Below are positions 27,401 to 38,137 of a stretch of 64,000 nucleotides of DNA, one piece after another. A program made the translations under genes and the position numbers. How positions within the stretch are numbered: the first letter of the stretch is position 1; each line of letters starts with the position of its first letter. Location: the NCBI RefSeq assembly GCF_037811135.1, contig NZ_CP149130.1, positions 2,724,501 through 2,788,500 on the forward strand, in the 5' to 3' direction. This stretch comes from Aeromonas rivipollensis. GTDB lineage: Bacteria; Pseudomonadota; Gammaproteobacteria; Enterobacterales; Aeromonadaceae. The notes beneath the pieces are model-generated. The model was not told the origin of the DNA. It searched no databases and saw only the letters and a list, made by a program, of their open reading frames with translations.

Positions 27401-27961
27401 AAGCTCGCCGGCGGGATCCAGCATCACCGCCTGCTCCCCCAGCCAGCAGTCCACCAGCTGATCCTGCGCCACGTCACGCAGCTCGGTGTCCAGCCTGGGA
27501 TTGAGCTTGTTGGCCGGGTTGGCACGGTGAATAAGGCTGCTCTTGCCGCTGCCGGGCAGCCCCAGCACCAGGTACCAGGGCATGGCGTAGAGCGCCCCCT
27601 TGCCCAAGTGATCCCCCAGGGCCTGCAGCCAGCGGTTCAGGAACAGCGCCTGCCTGTCGAGCAGCCCCTTGACCGGATCCTGCTCCAGCACCACCTCGTG
27701 CTGGCGTTCGGCCTTGAGCTGCTGCATCTTGCGCCACACCCGCCAGGAGAGTACCCCCAGCAGCAGCCAGAGCCAGAGCAGGGTGAACACCACCCGCCCC
27801 CACAGCGGCGCCAACGGCTTGGCGTCACGGATCTCGAGGCGAGGGCCCAGCCACCACACCAGGATCAGGGCAAGCGCCCAGAACACCACACCGAGCAGAG
27901 GCCAGGAGGGTTTCAATTTCGGCAGCTGTTGCCGCAGAAAGGTAAAGATGGTTTTGAACAT
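24470..27961 (-). CDS. tssM: TssM/VasK (IcmF family) membrane-complex protein
   Basis: An 1163-residue inner-membrane protein of usual TssM length. Helices lie at about 22-38 and 55-75, a cytoplasmic NTPase-like domain carries P-loop GLPGSGKSS (134-142), and a third helix near residue 450 leads into the long periplasmic domain that contacts TssJ. With TssL and TssJ it forms the trans-envelope channel base. It lies between tssA and vasL in one dense operon. Confidence 0.95.
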   Translation of the reverse strand: MFKTIFTFLRQQLPKLKPSWPLLGVVFWALALILVWWLGPRLEIRDAKPLAPLWGRVVFTLLWLWLLLGVLSWRVWRKMQQLKAERQHEVVLEQDPVKGLLDRQALFLNRWLQALGDHLGKGALYAMPWYLVLGLPGSGKSSLIHRANPANKLNPRLDTELRDVAQDQLVDCWLGEQAVMLDPAGELLSQSEPELEPLARKHERLWLHLLTWLSEHRRRQPLNGLVLTVDLAWLSHASVAERKAYAQLMRARLQEVSATMNTRLPLYVTFTKLDLLRGFDVVYEQLDKEARDAVLGVTFQPGGGQSWQQDLALFWDQWVDNLNQNLPELMLARLDAAQRNALFSFVRQLAGLKDYVTSLLDETLAIEESKPLLVRGVYISSVYQQGVPFDAFAQAASRRYNLPEPIHSALRGESNTYFVRQLFSTIIFPEAHLAGENRLHTLYRRRRMAIGLSCLSLFSAALIGGWHYFYRVNEEAGRNVLTKAQAFMETNEVADAHAFGVSQLPRLNLIREATLSFGNYRDRTPLVADLGLYQGDEIGPYVEGSYLQLLNLRFLPAQMQGLLADLEQAPAGSEEKLAILRVMRMLDDASGRNKELVAQYMASRWQKAFPGQGAVQEQLMAHLDYALDHTDWHGARAARDQGAITAFVPFKEPIYGAQRELGKLPMYQRVYQNLVVKANDVLPPDLYVRDEVGPTFDTVFALRSDSAGQVPRLLTWPGFSDFFQKQDKTLIDLTAMDAWVLGQRKLTQLSEADRKEITRQVNERYVTDYVNQWQKLLTNLDVQTLESPEQALDVLSAITGNDQPFQRVLAALDDNTRIRKISDVEGDPAQAITARIGRPFMATNAALAGRGEQGPLIQEVNQKLVELQHYLELIVNATEPGQSALKAVQLRLTNKYADPVFALQQYARGLPAPLDRWVGQLSDQSSRLVIDLAMSSLNQEWQDKVLAPFNSQLAGRYPFEPGSAKDVPLSEMERFFAPGGTLDSFYQVNLKPMVESGLMEGELSSPIQAELVKQLDRAARIRQIFFSQQGNLEVQFALEPIELTANKRRSVLNLDGQLLEYAHGRRTKIPLVWPNTMRDGAESKITLVPAARERSPRSEGFVGPWAMFRLMDKGELTQVNEATFDVRFPVDQGAMTYRVYTDSAQNPFAGGLFSQFRLPESLY

Positions 27962-28002
27962 AAAATGTGATCCAACTCCGACTCAATGACTCATTTCGGC
28001 AC

Positions 28003-29430
28003 TTATTTCGACAACGGGGTCGCCTGGCTCTCCAGGCGACTGACCAGCCCGGGCTCCCAGTGCGACAACCCAAGGCGACTCGCCTCTTGCCACAAGTGTT
28101 GATAGTGCTGGCGCGCAAGCGCCTCCATGCCTTCCTGTGCCAACAGCTCCGCCTGCACCAACTGGGCGTGAAAGCGATCTCTTGGCTCCTTCATCTGCGC
28201 CATTCGTTCATCGAGCAGGGCCAGGGCCGCGGCCACCCCCTGCTCCCCATGGCGCTGGGCTATCTCTTCGGCCAGGCAGGACTCCCCCTCGCCTCCCCCA
28301 CCACCCCTGCCGGGTTGCAGCCAGCGGCCACATTCGGGGGAGAGGAAGGGGCTGCCGTCACTGAAGGCGAGGTCCCGCAAGGCTGGCAGACGCTGCAAGA
28401 AACCATCGAGCTCCTCTGCGATGGCCTGGGCCACTGCGGCAAATCCCAGCTTCTGCGCCACCTCGGCCGAGAGGCGATGCCCCTCGAACCAGTAGGGGGC
28501 CAGGGTCAGGCTCTGCTCGATGCGCTGCCAGAGCCCCTGATCGGGGCTGTTCATGGCGGCGCGATATTCATCCACCATGTCCACCGACATGGGGGCCAGC
28601 TGGGTTTTGTTGTCCCGGGCCACCATGGGCGGAGTCGTGATACCAGCCCAGATGGCGTGACGGCGCAGGCGATAGCCCACCGCCGCCTCCGGCTGGCGCT
28701 CGATCAGCAGATCCGCCACCTTGAGCTGGGTCTGGCGCCAGGCCCTGTCATTGGAGCTGTCGATCTCGACGCCGGATCCCTTGGTGCTGCCACTGAGCAC
28801 CATGGAACCCGCCATGCCGGTAGCGGCGGCCGTCGCCACGACGGCGCTGCTCCCGGGTAGCACACCGGCATCCGCCTGGGCCTGGGCCACCTGCTGACGC
28901 TGGGCCCGCTTCAGCCCCATCAGCAGGGGATCGAGCAACTCGCCCTTGTCCGGGCACAGGGCCAGCCAGACCCGCTCCAGCTGCTCGGCCTGGGCCAGCA
29001 ACTGGGCCAGCTCGGCTGCCGAGGCGCTGTCACTCACCCGCGGCAGAGCCCCCTCGAAGCGCTTGACGATTTGCACCATCAGCCGCTGTTTCTGGCTGGC
29101 ATTGCCGGGCCAGGCCAGCAGCCAATAAGCCTGGATCCAGGCTTCCAGCAGACTGAGCGCGGCCCCCAGGGGGGTCGCCTTGGCCGGGTGCTGCAAACAG
29201 CGCAGCAGCTGGGCCAGCACCCGCATGTCCTTGGTGCGGCTCTCCAGCAACCCCAGACAGGCTTCTGCCACCGCATTGAGATCCACCTGGCCATGGGCCA
29301 GGGATCCCAGCTTGACCAGCTCTGTCTCCACATAATCCCAGCGCGGCTCGTCGGCCAGCACGGCGCCGCTGATCTGCTCATCCGGCAAGGGGGTGAGCAG
29401 ACGGGCACACCAGGGGTGTTGATAGCTCAT
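28003..29430 (-). CDS. tssA: TssA/VasJ (ImpA N-domain) baseplate/sheath-assembly protein
   Basis: A 475-residue protein with an ImpA_N domain at the N-terminus (PWCARLLTPLPDEQISG, then EPRWDYVETELVKLG near residue 30) and a helical C-terminal ring domain. TssA binds the membrane complex, recruits the baseplate and caps the growing sheath. The start MSYQHPW at 29430 is chosen. The frame is open ~100 codons upstream, but that part covers vasI in another frame. Confidence 0.9.
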   Translation of the reverse strand: MSYQHPWCARLLTPLPDEQISGAVLADEPRWDYVETELVKLGSLAHGQVDLNAVAEACLGLLESRTKDMRVLAQLLRCLQHPAKATPLGAALSLLEAWIQAYWLLAWPGNASQKQRLMVQIVKRFEGALPRVSDSASAAELAQLLAQAEQLERVWLALCPDKGELLDPLLMGLKRAQRQQVAQAQADAGVLPGSSAVVATAAATGMAGSMVLSGSTKGSGVEIDSSNDRAWRQTQLKVADLLIERQPEAAVGYRLRRHAIWAGITTPPMVARDNKTQLAPMSVDMVDEYRAAMNSPDQGLWQRIEQSLTLAPYWFEGHRLSAEVAQKLGFAAVAQAIAEELDGFLQRLPALRDLAFSDGSPFLSPECGRWLQPGRGGGGGEGESCLAEEIAQRHGEQGVAAALALLDERMAQMKEPRDRFHAQLVQAELLAQEGMEALARQHYQHLWQEASRLGLSHWEPGLVSRLESQATPLSK

Positions 29431-29438
29431 GGCGCCCC

Positions 29439-30037
29439 CTACCAGCGACACTGCTGGCGCAGGGGAAGCAGCGCCTCTTTCAGGCCGCTCAGATCGACCC
29501 GCAGCAAGGCGCCGTTGGCCGCCTTGACCTGCAGCTCGCGATGGCCAATCCAGCGCTTGAGCTCCTCGATGGCGGGCAGACCGCGGCCATACTCCAGCAG
29601 CATTCCCTTGTCCCGGATAAACCAGCCCTGGGCGCTGTTGCTGGGGGAGCCATCGAGCGCTATCTGCACCTCCTCGCCGACCCAGGGCGTATCGAGCCGC
29701 AGGCGGATATGGGTGATGCTGTCGACGCACCCTATGGCCAGGGTCGCTCCTCGCAAGGCGGGACGGGTGAGCGTCTCGCTACCCCGTCCCTCGTCGCTTT
29801 GCCGCAGGAAGGGTGGGCTGTCAGGGGTACGGCTCTGCTCCTGATCCCGGATGGCTTGCCAGGCTGCCGACTTGGGGGCTCCCCCCTCTGCGGCACTGAC
29901 CGCGCCATTGCCAAGGGCGTCATAGCAGGAGAGCCGCACCAGCGGAGAGGGTTCGCGGCGGCACTGCTGCCAACCGTGCATATCCAGCTGCGGCGCCGCG
30001 CTGCCGGCGGCCAGCAGCAATAGGCCGAGGACGCTCA

Positions 30038-30038
<1 letters not shown>
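29439..30038 (-). CDS. vasI: VasI/TagO-type T6SS-associated protein
   Basis: A 199-residue protein with an N-terminal signal-like helix (MSVLGLLLLAAGSAAP) and the family segment CRREPSPLVRLSCYDAL. A beta-rich part with YRLDTPWVGEEV-like strands follows. VasI-family proteins are found only with T6SS clusters; their exact role is not settled. The ATG overlaps the vasH stop (TGATG) and the stop lies 8 bases before tssA, so all three are co-translated. Confidence 0.85.
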
Positions 30039-31576
<1,538 letters not shown>

Positions 31577-31578
31577 GG

Positions 31579-34221
31579 TCAGCCCTCCACCTCGGCCACG
31601 AACTGGTGATCGGCCACCGAGAAGCGGACGCACTTGATGGGTTCACCGGCCGAAAGGCGTTGCAGCAGTTGCAGGGAGACCGGCGGCAGCAGGGCGCCGT
31701 CGATAACCGATTCGAGCATGCGGGCCCCGTTTTCGCTGCGGTTGGCGCGGCGCAGTATCTCCTCGGCCACCTCGTCGTCCAGCACCACCTCGGCACCGAA
31801 GCGCTCCTTGAGCAGTCTGACCAGTCGGTTGAGCTTGCCGCCGACAATCTGCACTAGCGTGTCGTGACCCAGCGGCAGATAGGGGATCACCTCCATCCGC
31901 GCCAGCAGGGCCGGCTTGAAGAAGGCGGCGAGCTCCGGATAGAGCGCATCCAGCAGATCGTCCGGCTGCTCGGCATAGTCGACTATGGTCTGGAAACCGA
32001 GGTTGGAGGTAAGGAAGAAGACCACGTTCTTGCAGTCGATGATGCGCCCTTCCCCGTCCGCCAGCTCGCCCTTGTCGAACGCCTGATAGAAGAGGTTGAG
32101 CACGTCCGGATGGGCCTTCTCCACCTCGTCCAGCAGCACCACCGAATAGGGCTTCTGCCGAATGGCCTCGGTCAGCACGCCCCCCTCGCCGAAGCCGACA
32201 TAGCCGGGGGGCGAGCCGATCAGGCGCGAGACGGTGTGCTTCTCCTGATACTCGGACATGTTGATGGTGGTCAGATACTGGCGACCGCCAAACATCAGCT
32301 CGGCAATCTGCAGCACGGTTTCGGTCTTGCCGACCCCGCTTGGACCCACCAGCAGGAAGGCACCCAGCGGTCGGCCCGGACGACGCAGGTCGGCGCGGGC
32401 GGTCAGCAGGTGCTTGTGCAGGTGGGCCACCGCCACATCCTGCCCCTTGATAAGCTCGCCAAGGTACTCCGGCAGCCGGGTCACCACATCCAGCTCCCCC
32501 TGGGAGATGCGATTGAGGGGCACCCCTGTCCACTCGGCGATCACAGCCGCAATCTGGGTCTTGTCGACGTGTGCGGAGACCAGCACCTCCCCCTGTTGCA
32601 GGGCGGCCAGCTCGCGCTCCAGCCCGGCAAGCGTCTCGGCGGCGGCTTGGGGATCCAACGGCGCATCGGCGAGATCCAGCGCCTCTCTGGCCAGCATCTC
32701 ATCCTGCTGATCGGCGAGCAGCGCCGCGCGCAGCTCGACTATCTGGTGCACCAGCCCCTGCTGCTGCTGCCACCGGGCCTCCTGCTCGGCCAGCGACTCG
32801 CGGCAAGCCTGTTGGGCGGCCTGCAACTCGGCCAGGCGCTCTGCATTGTCACCAAGACCAATCAGGCTCTGGCGCTCCAGCTGGCGGATCTCCAGCTCGC
32901 GCTGGCGCAGAGCGTTTTGTAGATGGCTGACCGCGCGCGGCGGCGTGGTCAGGTTGATGGCCACCCGGGCACAGGCGGTATCGAGCACGTCGATCGCCTT
33001 GTCCGGCAGTTGACGGCCGGAGATGTAACGGGCGGAGAGCTGGGCGGCGGCTTGCAGCGCCTCCTCGTCGATGAGCACTCCGTGGGCCTTCTCGTAGATG
33101 CTGCGCAGGCCGCGCAGTATCACGGTGGCCTCATCGGCATTGGGCTCGCCCACCTTCACCAGCTGGAAGCGGCGCGACAGGGCCGCGTCTTTTTCCACGT
33201 ATTTCTTGTATTCGCCCCAGGTGGTGGCGGCGATGGTGCGCAGCTCCCCCCGGGCCAGGGCCGGCTTGATGAGGTTGGAGACATCCAGGCCGCCGGCCTG
33301 GTTGCCGGCCCCGATCAGGGTGTGGGCCTCATCGATAAAGAGGATGACAGGACGTACCGAATCCTTGACCTCCTGCATTACCCCCTTGAAGCGTTTCTCG
33401 AACTCCCCCTTGACCGAAGCACCGGCCTGCATTGCGCCGAGATCCAGGGTCATCAGCTCGACCCCGCGCAGCTTCTCGGGCACCTGGCCCGCCACCATGC
33501 GCAGGGCCAGCCCCTCGATGAGGGCACTCTTGCCGACCCCCGCCTCCCCCACGACTATGGGGTTGTTCTTGCGACGACGGGAGAGGATGTCGATCATCAG
33601 GTCAATTTCATGATCCCGGCAGAGCACGGGATCCAGCGTCCCCTGGCGAGCCTGTTCGGTGACGTTGACGGTGAAGCGGGCCAGCAGGCTGGCATCGGCC
33701 GGCAGAGCGGCCTGGGTAGCAGTGCCGCTGGCGGACAGAGTGACCTGGGTTTCGGCAGAATCCTTGACCCACTCGTCGAACTGCTGGCGCAGCAGCTCCC
33801 GATTGACGTTGGCCAGCAAACGGGTCACCGAGCCCGGCAGGTAGCGCTGGGGTGTCATCAAGAGCACCAGCAGCATGACGCCGCTGCGCAGCTGGGCCTG
33901 TTGCAGCTCGGCCGAGGCCAGCAGCCAGCTGTCTTGCAGCCACTCCACCAGCAGCGGCGAGAAGGAGGGGTACCCCTGACCATAACCGCTGTCGGCGCTC
34001 GAGGGTTGCAGCAGGGTCTTGAGTTCCTCGACCTCCACCCCGGCCATTTTCAGGATCTGGCGCACATCGCTGAGGGGGGTCTCCAGCATCTTGAGCAGCA
34101 GGTGCTCGATGCGGATCTCGGCCCCTTGATGGTTGACGCAGAGGGCCGCAGCCTCCTCCAGCATGTGACGGCAGATGGGGTTGAGTCTTTCCACCAGTAC
34201 GGGTAGCTCTATACGGATCAA
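31579..34221 (-). CDS. tssH: TssH/ClpV sheath-disassembly ATPase
   Basis: An 880-residue ClpB-like AAA+ ATPase. The N-domain (1-160) binds the contracted sheath. Two ATPase modules carry [10 protein letters not shown] (about residue 225) and [10 protein letters not shown] (about residue 628), with a shortened coiled-coil middle domain between them. It recycles TssB/TssC after firing. The start appears to be TTG at 34221, nine bases after AAGGAG. No closer ATG preserves the conserved N-terminus [12 protein letters not shown]. It overlaps nothing and is 20 bases after tssL. Confidence 0.95.
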   Translation of the reverse strand: MIRIELPVLVERLNPICRHMLEEAAALCVNHQGAEIRIEHLLLKMLETPLSDVRQILKMAGVEVEELKTLLQPSSADSGYGQGYPSFSPLLVEWLQDSWLLASAELQQAQLRSGVMLLVLLMTPQRYLPGSVTRLLANVNRELLRQQFDEWVKDSAETQVTLSASGTATQAALPADASLLARFTVNVTEQARQGTLDPVLCRDHEIDLMIDILSRRRKNNPIVVGEAGVGKSALIEGLALRMVAGQVPEKLRGVELMTLDLGAMQAGASVKGEFEKRFKGVMQEVKDSVRPVILFIDEAHTLIGAGNQAGGLDVSNLIKPALARGELRTIAATTWGEYKKYVEKDAALSRRFQLVKVGEPNADEATVILRGLRSIYEKAHGVLIDEEALQAAAQLSARYISGRQLPDKAIDVLDTACARVAINLTTPPRAVSHLQNALRQRELEIRQLERQSLIGLGDNAERLAELQAAQQACRESLAEQEARWQQQQGLVHQIVELRAALLADQQDEMLAREALDLADAPLDPQAAAETLAGLERELAALQQGEVLVSAHVDKTQIAAVIAEWTGVPLNRISQGELDVVTRLPEYLGELIKGQDVAVAHLHKHLLTARADLRRPGRPLGAFLLVGPSGVGKTETVLQIAELMFGGRQYLTTINMSEYQEKHTVSRLIGSPPGYVGFGEGGVLTEAIRQKPYSVVLLDEVEKAHPDVLNLFYQAFDKGELADGEGRIIDCKNVVFFLTSNLGFQTIVDYAEQPDDLLDALYPELAAFFKPALLARMEVIPYLPLGHDTLVQIVGGKLNRLVRLLKERFGAEVVLDDEVAEEILRRANRSENGARMLESVIDGALLPPVSLQLLQRLSAGEPIKCVRFSVADHQFVAEVEG

Positions 34222-34241
34222 GGGGTGCTCTCCTTAAGTAT

Positions 34242-35021
34242 TTATTTTAATAATTCGCCCAGTTGACGCAGCACGTCCTGGGTCTGGTTATTGAGTTGGT
34301 GGTGATAGAGGCCAAAGATGATGGCCAGGATCAGGGCGCCGCCCATGAACAGACTGCGCAGGGAAACCTGCTTGCGCAGCTGGTAGCGGGAGGCCTGGCG
34401 ACCGAGGTCGAGGTGAAACACGCTGGGGGCCTCGCCACCGGCCTCGGGGGCCAGCTGCTTGTGCAACTGCCTGACGATGCGCTCGAATTCGCCTTGCCCC
34501 TTGCTCATCACCTTGTAGCGCCCCTCGAAACCGAGGCAGAGGCACAGATAGATGAACTCCAGGATGTCGCGATAGCGCACCGGATCTTCCTGCAGGCGGG
34601 CCAGCAGCACGAACACCTTCTCGCCGCCCCAGGTCTCGTTGTGAAAACGGGTCAGCAAGGAGTGCTCGGACCATTCGCTTTGGCTGCCCCAGTCACGACC
34701 CATCACGGCCTCGTCGATGAAGGTGCAGAGGATGTAGCGAAACGACAGCACCACCCCGTTCTCGTAGCCCTGGGCCATCAGCTCCTGCTCAATCGCCTGG
34801 ATCTCGGTCACCACCCGCTGATAGAGCTCGGGCACCCTGTCGTGGCGCGACAACAGGCGCACCCGCTGTACCAGTCCCAGCAAGGGGGTCACCGCATCTA
34901 TCATGGGGTTGATGCTCTGGCCGCGCAGGCGGAACCAGTGGTCCGAATCCATGTCCAGCTGCTCGGCATGATCGAACAGCAGGTCGCTCAGTTGCTCGTT
35001 CTTGATAATGTCCGTGGTCAT
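34242..35021 (-). CDS. tssL: TssL/VasF (DotU family) inner-membrane protein
   Basis: A 259-residue protein with a cytoplasmic hook domain (family segment FIDEAVMGRDWGSQSEW near residue 110) and one C-terminal membrane helix (RSLFMGGALILAIIFGLYHH). No peptidoglycan-binding extension is present, so another protein must anchor the complex to murein. The start MTTDIIK is chosen over an upstream in-frame codon in the gap after tssK. Confidence 0.93.
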   Translation of the reverse strand: MTTDIIKNEQLSDLLFDHAEQLDMDSDHWFRLRGQSINPMIDAVTPLLGLVQRVRLLSRHDRVPELYQRVVTEIQAIEQELMAQGYENGVVLSFRYILCTFIDEAVMGRDWGSQSEWSEHSLLTRFHNETWGGEKVFVLLARLQEDPVRYRDILEFIYLCLCLGFEGRYKVMSKGQGEFERIVRQLHKQLAPEAGGEAPSVFHLDLGRQASRYQLRKQVSLRSLFMGGALILAIIFGLYHHQLNNQTQDVLRQLGELLK

Positions 35022-35044
35022 CTTTGCTTGTTTCCTTGGTGCTA

Positions 35045-36379
35045 TCACTGGCTACGGATGGCCCAGAGCTGCATGTCGAGCTCCGGGAAATCGCCGGCGA
35101 TGTGGAAGGCGAGCGTGTTGCCCACCGCCAGCATCTGCCAGGCCGGGCTCTGCCGGTCGAGCTGGAAGTAGCTGTAACCGGCGTGATAGGGCAGCTGACG
35201 CGGCGCCACCGGCAGCGGCAGCAGCGGAATGCCGGGCAGTTGCAGGCTGATGAGCTCGCGGATCTTGTCGCTCGACGCCACCTTGGTCTGTTGCAGCAAC
35301 TGCTTGCGCAGCTGCTCCTGGGGCATCCGGGCGCGCACCGCCAGCACGAAGTCGGCGCTCTGCATCAGCTCGCTCTCCCCGACCACGGCCACCATGACGC
35401 CGTACTGGTGCTTGCGCAGCTGGATGGAGACGGCGCGGGGCGAGAGCACTGTGCTCAGCGCCTGCCGCAGGGCCAGCATCACCGGCTCGAAGCTCACCTG
35501 CTGATCGTCGTGACGATAGGCGGGGAATTCCGGGGGCAGGCGGGACTCGTCGGTGAAGGTCATCAGCTCGCCGCACAGCTGCACCAGCGCCTCGTGCAGC
35601 CGCTCCGGGTGCAGGGTGCCAAGACGCGCGAGGTGCGACAGCTGGGGCTGGGCCCGGTTGAGCAGTTGCAGCATCATGAACTCGGCCACATCGGCGACCC
35701 CCTGCTGACCCGGCGCCGCGATGCGCTGGGAGAGGCTGCGGGCCCGCTCTGCCACCAGACCCGCCGACTCGCCGAGGAAGCGCTTGAGGGTCGGGATGGC
35801 CGACACGCTGATGCTGCAGGGCATGAAGTTGGGATCCAGCACCAGGCCGCCATCCGGGCGCTTGTCCAGAATGCGGGCGATGGCAAGGGAGGCATAGGCG
35901 CTGCGATCTTCCCGCTCCAGCATCAGCCGTAGGCTGACCCTTCCCACCTCGAGGGAGACCACGTCCCCCCCTTCGCTGTGCAGGTCCCGCACGTCGTGGC
36001 GATGGGCCTGCAACCGGCTGGAGACCAGCCCCCCCTGCCCCACCTCGTTGACTCCGCTCACCGAGAGGGGCAGCGCCAGATAGACCTTCTGGTTCGCCAC
36101 CGAGGCGTCGGTGACCTCCAGAGGGGATGGCAGCACATCGTCATTGGGAATATTGAAGACGGTGCCGTCCGGCAGTATGCCGGTGGCTCCCACCAGGGCG
36201 ATGCGGCCAAAGCCGAGGTAATCCTCGTTGATGGCCAGCGACTGCAAGCCATAGAAATAGTCGGAGAGTGCGCTCAGGCGAGCGTGCAGCGCGTAGTCCG
36301 AATGCCTTTGTTGTTGCTGGAAGTGCTGGGGCTTGATGAAGAGCCCCTCACGCCAGATAACCCGATTTCGACTCGACAT
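35045..36379 (-). CDS. tssK: TssK/VasE baseplate connector
   Basis: A 444-residue protein of normal TssK length, starting with the family opening VIWREGLFIKPQHFQQQ. It is a trimeric baseplate subunit linking TssF/TssG wedges to TssL/TssM. It follows tssJ by 2 bases and is followed by tssL after 23 bases. Confidence 0.95.
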   Translation of the reverse strand: MSSRNRVIWREGLFIKPQHFQQQQRHSDYALHARLSALSDYFYGLQSLAINEDYLGFGRIALVGATGILPDGTVFNIPNDDVLPSPLEVTDASVANQKVYLALPLSVSGVNEVGQGGLVSSRLQAHRHDVRDLHSEGGDVVSLEVGRVSLRLMLEREDRSAYASLAIARILDKRPDGGLVLDPNFMPCSISVSAIPTLKRFLGESAGLVAERARSLSQRIAAPGQQGVADVAEFMMLQLLNRAQPQLSHLARLGTLHPERLHEALVQLCGELMTFTDESRLPPEFPAYRHDDQQVSFEPVMLALRQALSTVLSPRAVSIQLRKHQYGVMVAVVGESELMQSADFVLAVRARMPQEQLRKQLLQQTKVASSDKIRELISLQLPGIPLLPLPVAPRQLPYHAGYSYFQLDRQSPAWQMLAVGNTLAFHIAGDFPELDMQLWAIRSQ

Positions 36380-36381
36380 GG

Positions 36382-36897
36382 TTATTCTTCTTCTTGTTGC
36401 AGTTCCACTTCATCCAGACGCAGATGAACCAGGATTTGATAGGCCGTGCCCTTGCTCTTGACCTTGATGACCTTGCGCCACTCGGCGCTGTCGGGATCGG
36501 CATAGCGCGCGATCACCCCGATGTAGCGGGTCTTATCGTCAAGCTTGATGGGGGGCAGATACTTGAACTGCCCCGGCAGCAGGGTGTAGTCCTGATGATC
36601 CAGGTAGTTCTTGCCAAGGGCCTTCTCCACGTCCTCTGTCACCTGGTCGTAGTCGGTGGCGAGCAGCTTGGAATCTTCCGCCAGCAGCAGCACCTGAAAC
36701 TCAATAGGCGCCGCCTCCCCGCTCTCGTTGGGGTTGACGTCGGGCTCGGCCACCAGGCTCAGCCCCAGGGTGGAGGGCTGGCTGTCATTGCTGCCCACCT
36801 GGATATCCGGGTTCATGGCCACGTCGGCCATCTTGCCCATGGTGGTACAAGCTGCCAGGGTCAGCACACAGGCCCCCAGCATCAACGCACGAATCAT
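36382..36897 (-). CDS. tssJ: TssJ/VasD outer-membrane lipoprotein
   Basis: A 171-residue lipoprotein. The signal ends in lipobox LAAC (Cys at about residue 17), followed by TTMGKMAD. The C-terminal beta-sandwich includes PIEFQVLLLAEDSKL and LPPIKLDDKTRYIGVIA, which fits TssJ. It tethers TssM to the outer membrane. The ATG at 36897 overlaps the upstream stop. Confidence 0.93.
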   Translation of the reverse strand: MIRALMLGACVLTLAACTTMGKMADVAMNPDIQVGSNDSQPSTLGLSLVAEPDVNPNESGEAAPIEFQVLLLAEDSKLLATDYDQVTEDVEKALGKNYLDHQDYTLLPGQFKYLPPIKLDDKTRYIGVIARYADPDSAEWRKVIKVKSKGTAYQILVHLRLDEVELQQEEE

Positions 36898-38135
36898 CAA
36901 ATCAGTCCCTGTTGCTGACGCACGGCCTGGTCATAAGCCTGGGCATACACCTGGTGGAACAGCTTGTCGAACCCCTGCTGGCGGGCCGAGGTGAGCTCGC
37001 GGTAGTAGTGCTGATACATGTTCCAGGCCCAGCCCTCGTCGGCCATGCCGGGGGTGCCGGTGCGGCGGTAGTGCTCGAAGCGACCGAGCAGGGCCTCGGG
37101 CGAGAAGGCTTGGAGGATGCTGTCCAGCGCCGCGCCGATCGCCTGCTGGTTCGCCACGTGGTGGATGCGCACATTGCGCAGGCTCTCGGCCACCGCCGCC
37201 GGGGCAGTCAGGTGCACCGGGCTCTTCTGCTCGGCAAACATCACCGCCAGGGTCTCGTCATAGTCGAGCCCGAGCCGCAGCGGGTTGTCCTCGATGGGAC
37301 GCAGGTGCTTGTCCGCCAGCGCCGCCTGATCGCTTTGCAGTTGCAACAGTCCCTCCACCATGGCCCGCACCGTCTTGCCCATCTCTTCGAGCATGTCGTG
37401 GGCCTGCTGGGTATCCTGCAACTGCAACGGCTGACCCAGGCCACGCATCAGCGGGGTCAGGGCGACGTGATCAACCCCCTCCAGCGGATGGGCATAATCG
37501 GGATGGTTCTCTATGGTGGGCATATCCAGAAATTCTTGGTTCATGGTGTTCTCGGCGGCAGAAAAGGGGGACAGGGAGGAGTATTCCCTGCCCGGTTGCG
37601 GGTTCGAGTCAGGCTGGTGACGAGCATCGACCAGCGGGGTCAGGGGGTTGCGCTCATGCTGCAGCGCCAGCAGGGGGTCGACGGCCAGGGCACGCGGATC
37701 GGCCATGGGCTGGCTGACCGGCTCATCGCCGGTCAGCCACTCGTCGAGCTGTTCGGCCGGGCGCGTGCCCAGCACCTGCTGCAGGCTCTGCTCGGCCGAG
37801 ATGGCCCCCAGATAGGCACGCAGCCGGAACGGGCCGACGACGAGCTCGTCCCCCTGCTCCAGATACACCTTGCGGGCCCGTCCTATGGGCGAGGTCGCGC
37901 CATTGATGTAGGTCTGGCCGCTCAGATCGCACAGGCAGAAGCGGCCATCCTGGTGCTCGACCCGGGCGTGGGCCGGTATGACCGCCCCCAACCTGTCTCG
38001 CAGTTGCCAATCATCCTGCTCGGAGGCCCCCAGGGTCCCCCCCATCTCGTCGAAGCGGTATTGCCCCTGCTGGTTGCCGTCGAGCTGCTCGCTGTTGAGC
38101 ACCACCAGGGAAAGTTGCTGGTTAAAGTCGTCCAC
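36897..38135 (-). CDS. FHA-domain T6SS protein (TagH/VasC)
   Basis: A 412-residue protein. The N-terminal FHA domain (residues ~10-105) has the phosphothreonine-binding pattern GVIPAHARVEHQDGRFCLCDL and NGATSPIG. The C-terminal half (from ~210) is the TagH-type domain with YYRELTSARQQGFDKLFHQVYAQAY. FHA proteins regulate T6SS assembly in systems with threonine phosphorylation. No PpkA/PppA genes are in the window, so this one may act without them. The start is probably GTG at 38135, five bases after AGGAG. Confidence 0.88.
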   Translation of the reverse strand: MDDFNQQLSLVVLNSEQLDGNQQGQYRFDEMGGTLGASEQDDWQLRDRLGAVIPAHARVEHQDGRFCLCDLSGQTYINGATSPIGRARKVYLEQGDELVVGPFRLRAYLGAISAEQSLQQVLGTRPAEQLDEWLTGDEPVSQPMADPRALAVDPLLALQHERNPLTPLVDARHQPDSNPQPGREYSSLSPFSAAENTMNQEFLDMPTIENHPDYAHPLEGVDHVALTPLMRGLGQPLQLQDTQQAHDMLEEMGKTVRAMVEGLLQLQSDQAALADKHLRPIEDNPLRLGLDYDETLAVMFAEQKSPVHLTAPAAVAESLRNVRIHHVANQQAIGAALDSILQAFSPEALLGRFEHYRRTGTPGMADEGWAWNMYQHYYRELTSARQQGFDKLFHQVYAQAYDQAVRQQQGLI

Positions 38136-38137
38136 AT

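Noticed and set aside
24419..27970. 1183-codon open frame on the + strand
   Set aside because: It is antisense to tssM; high GC leaves the opposite frame open. The protein is Gln/His/Gly-rich with no family resemblance.
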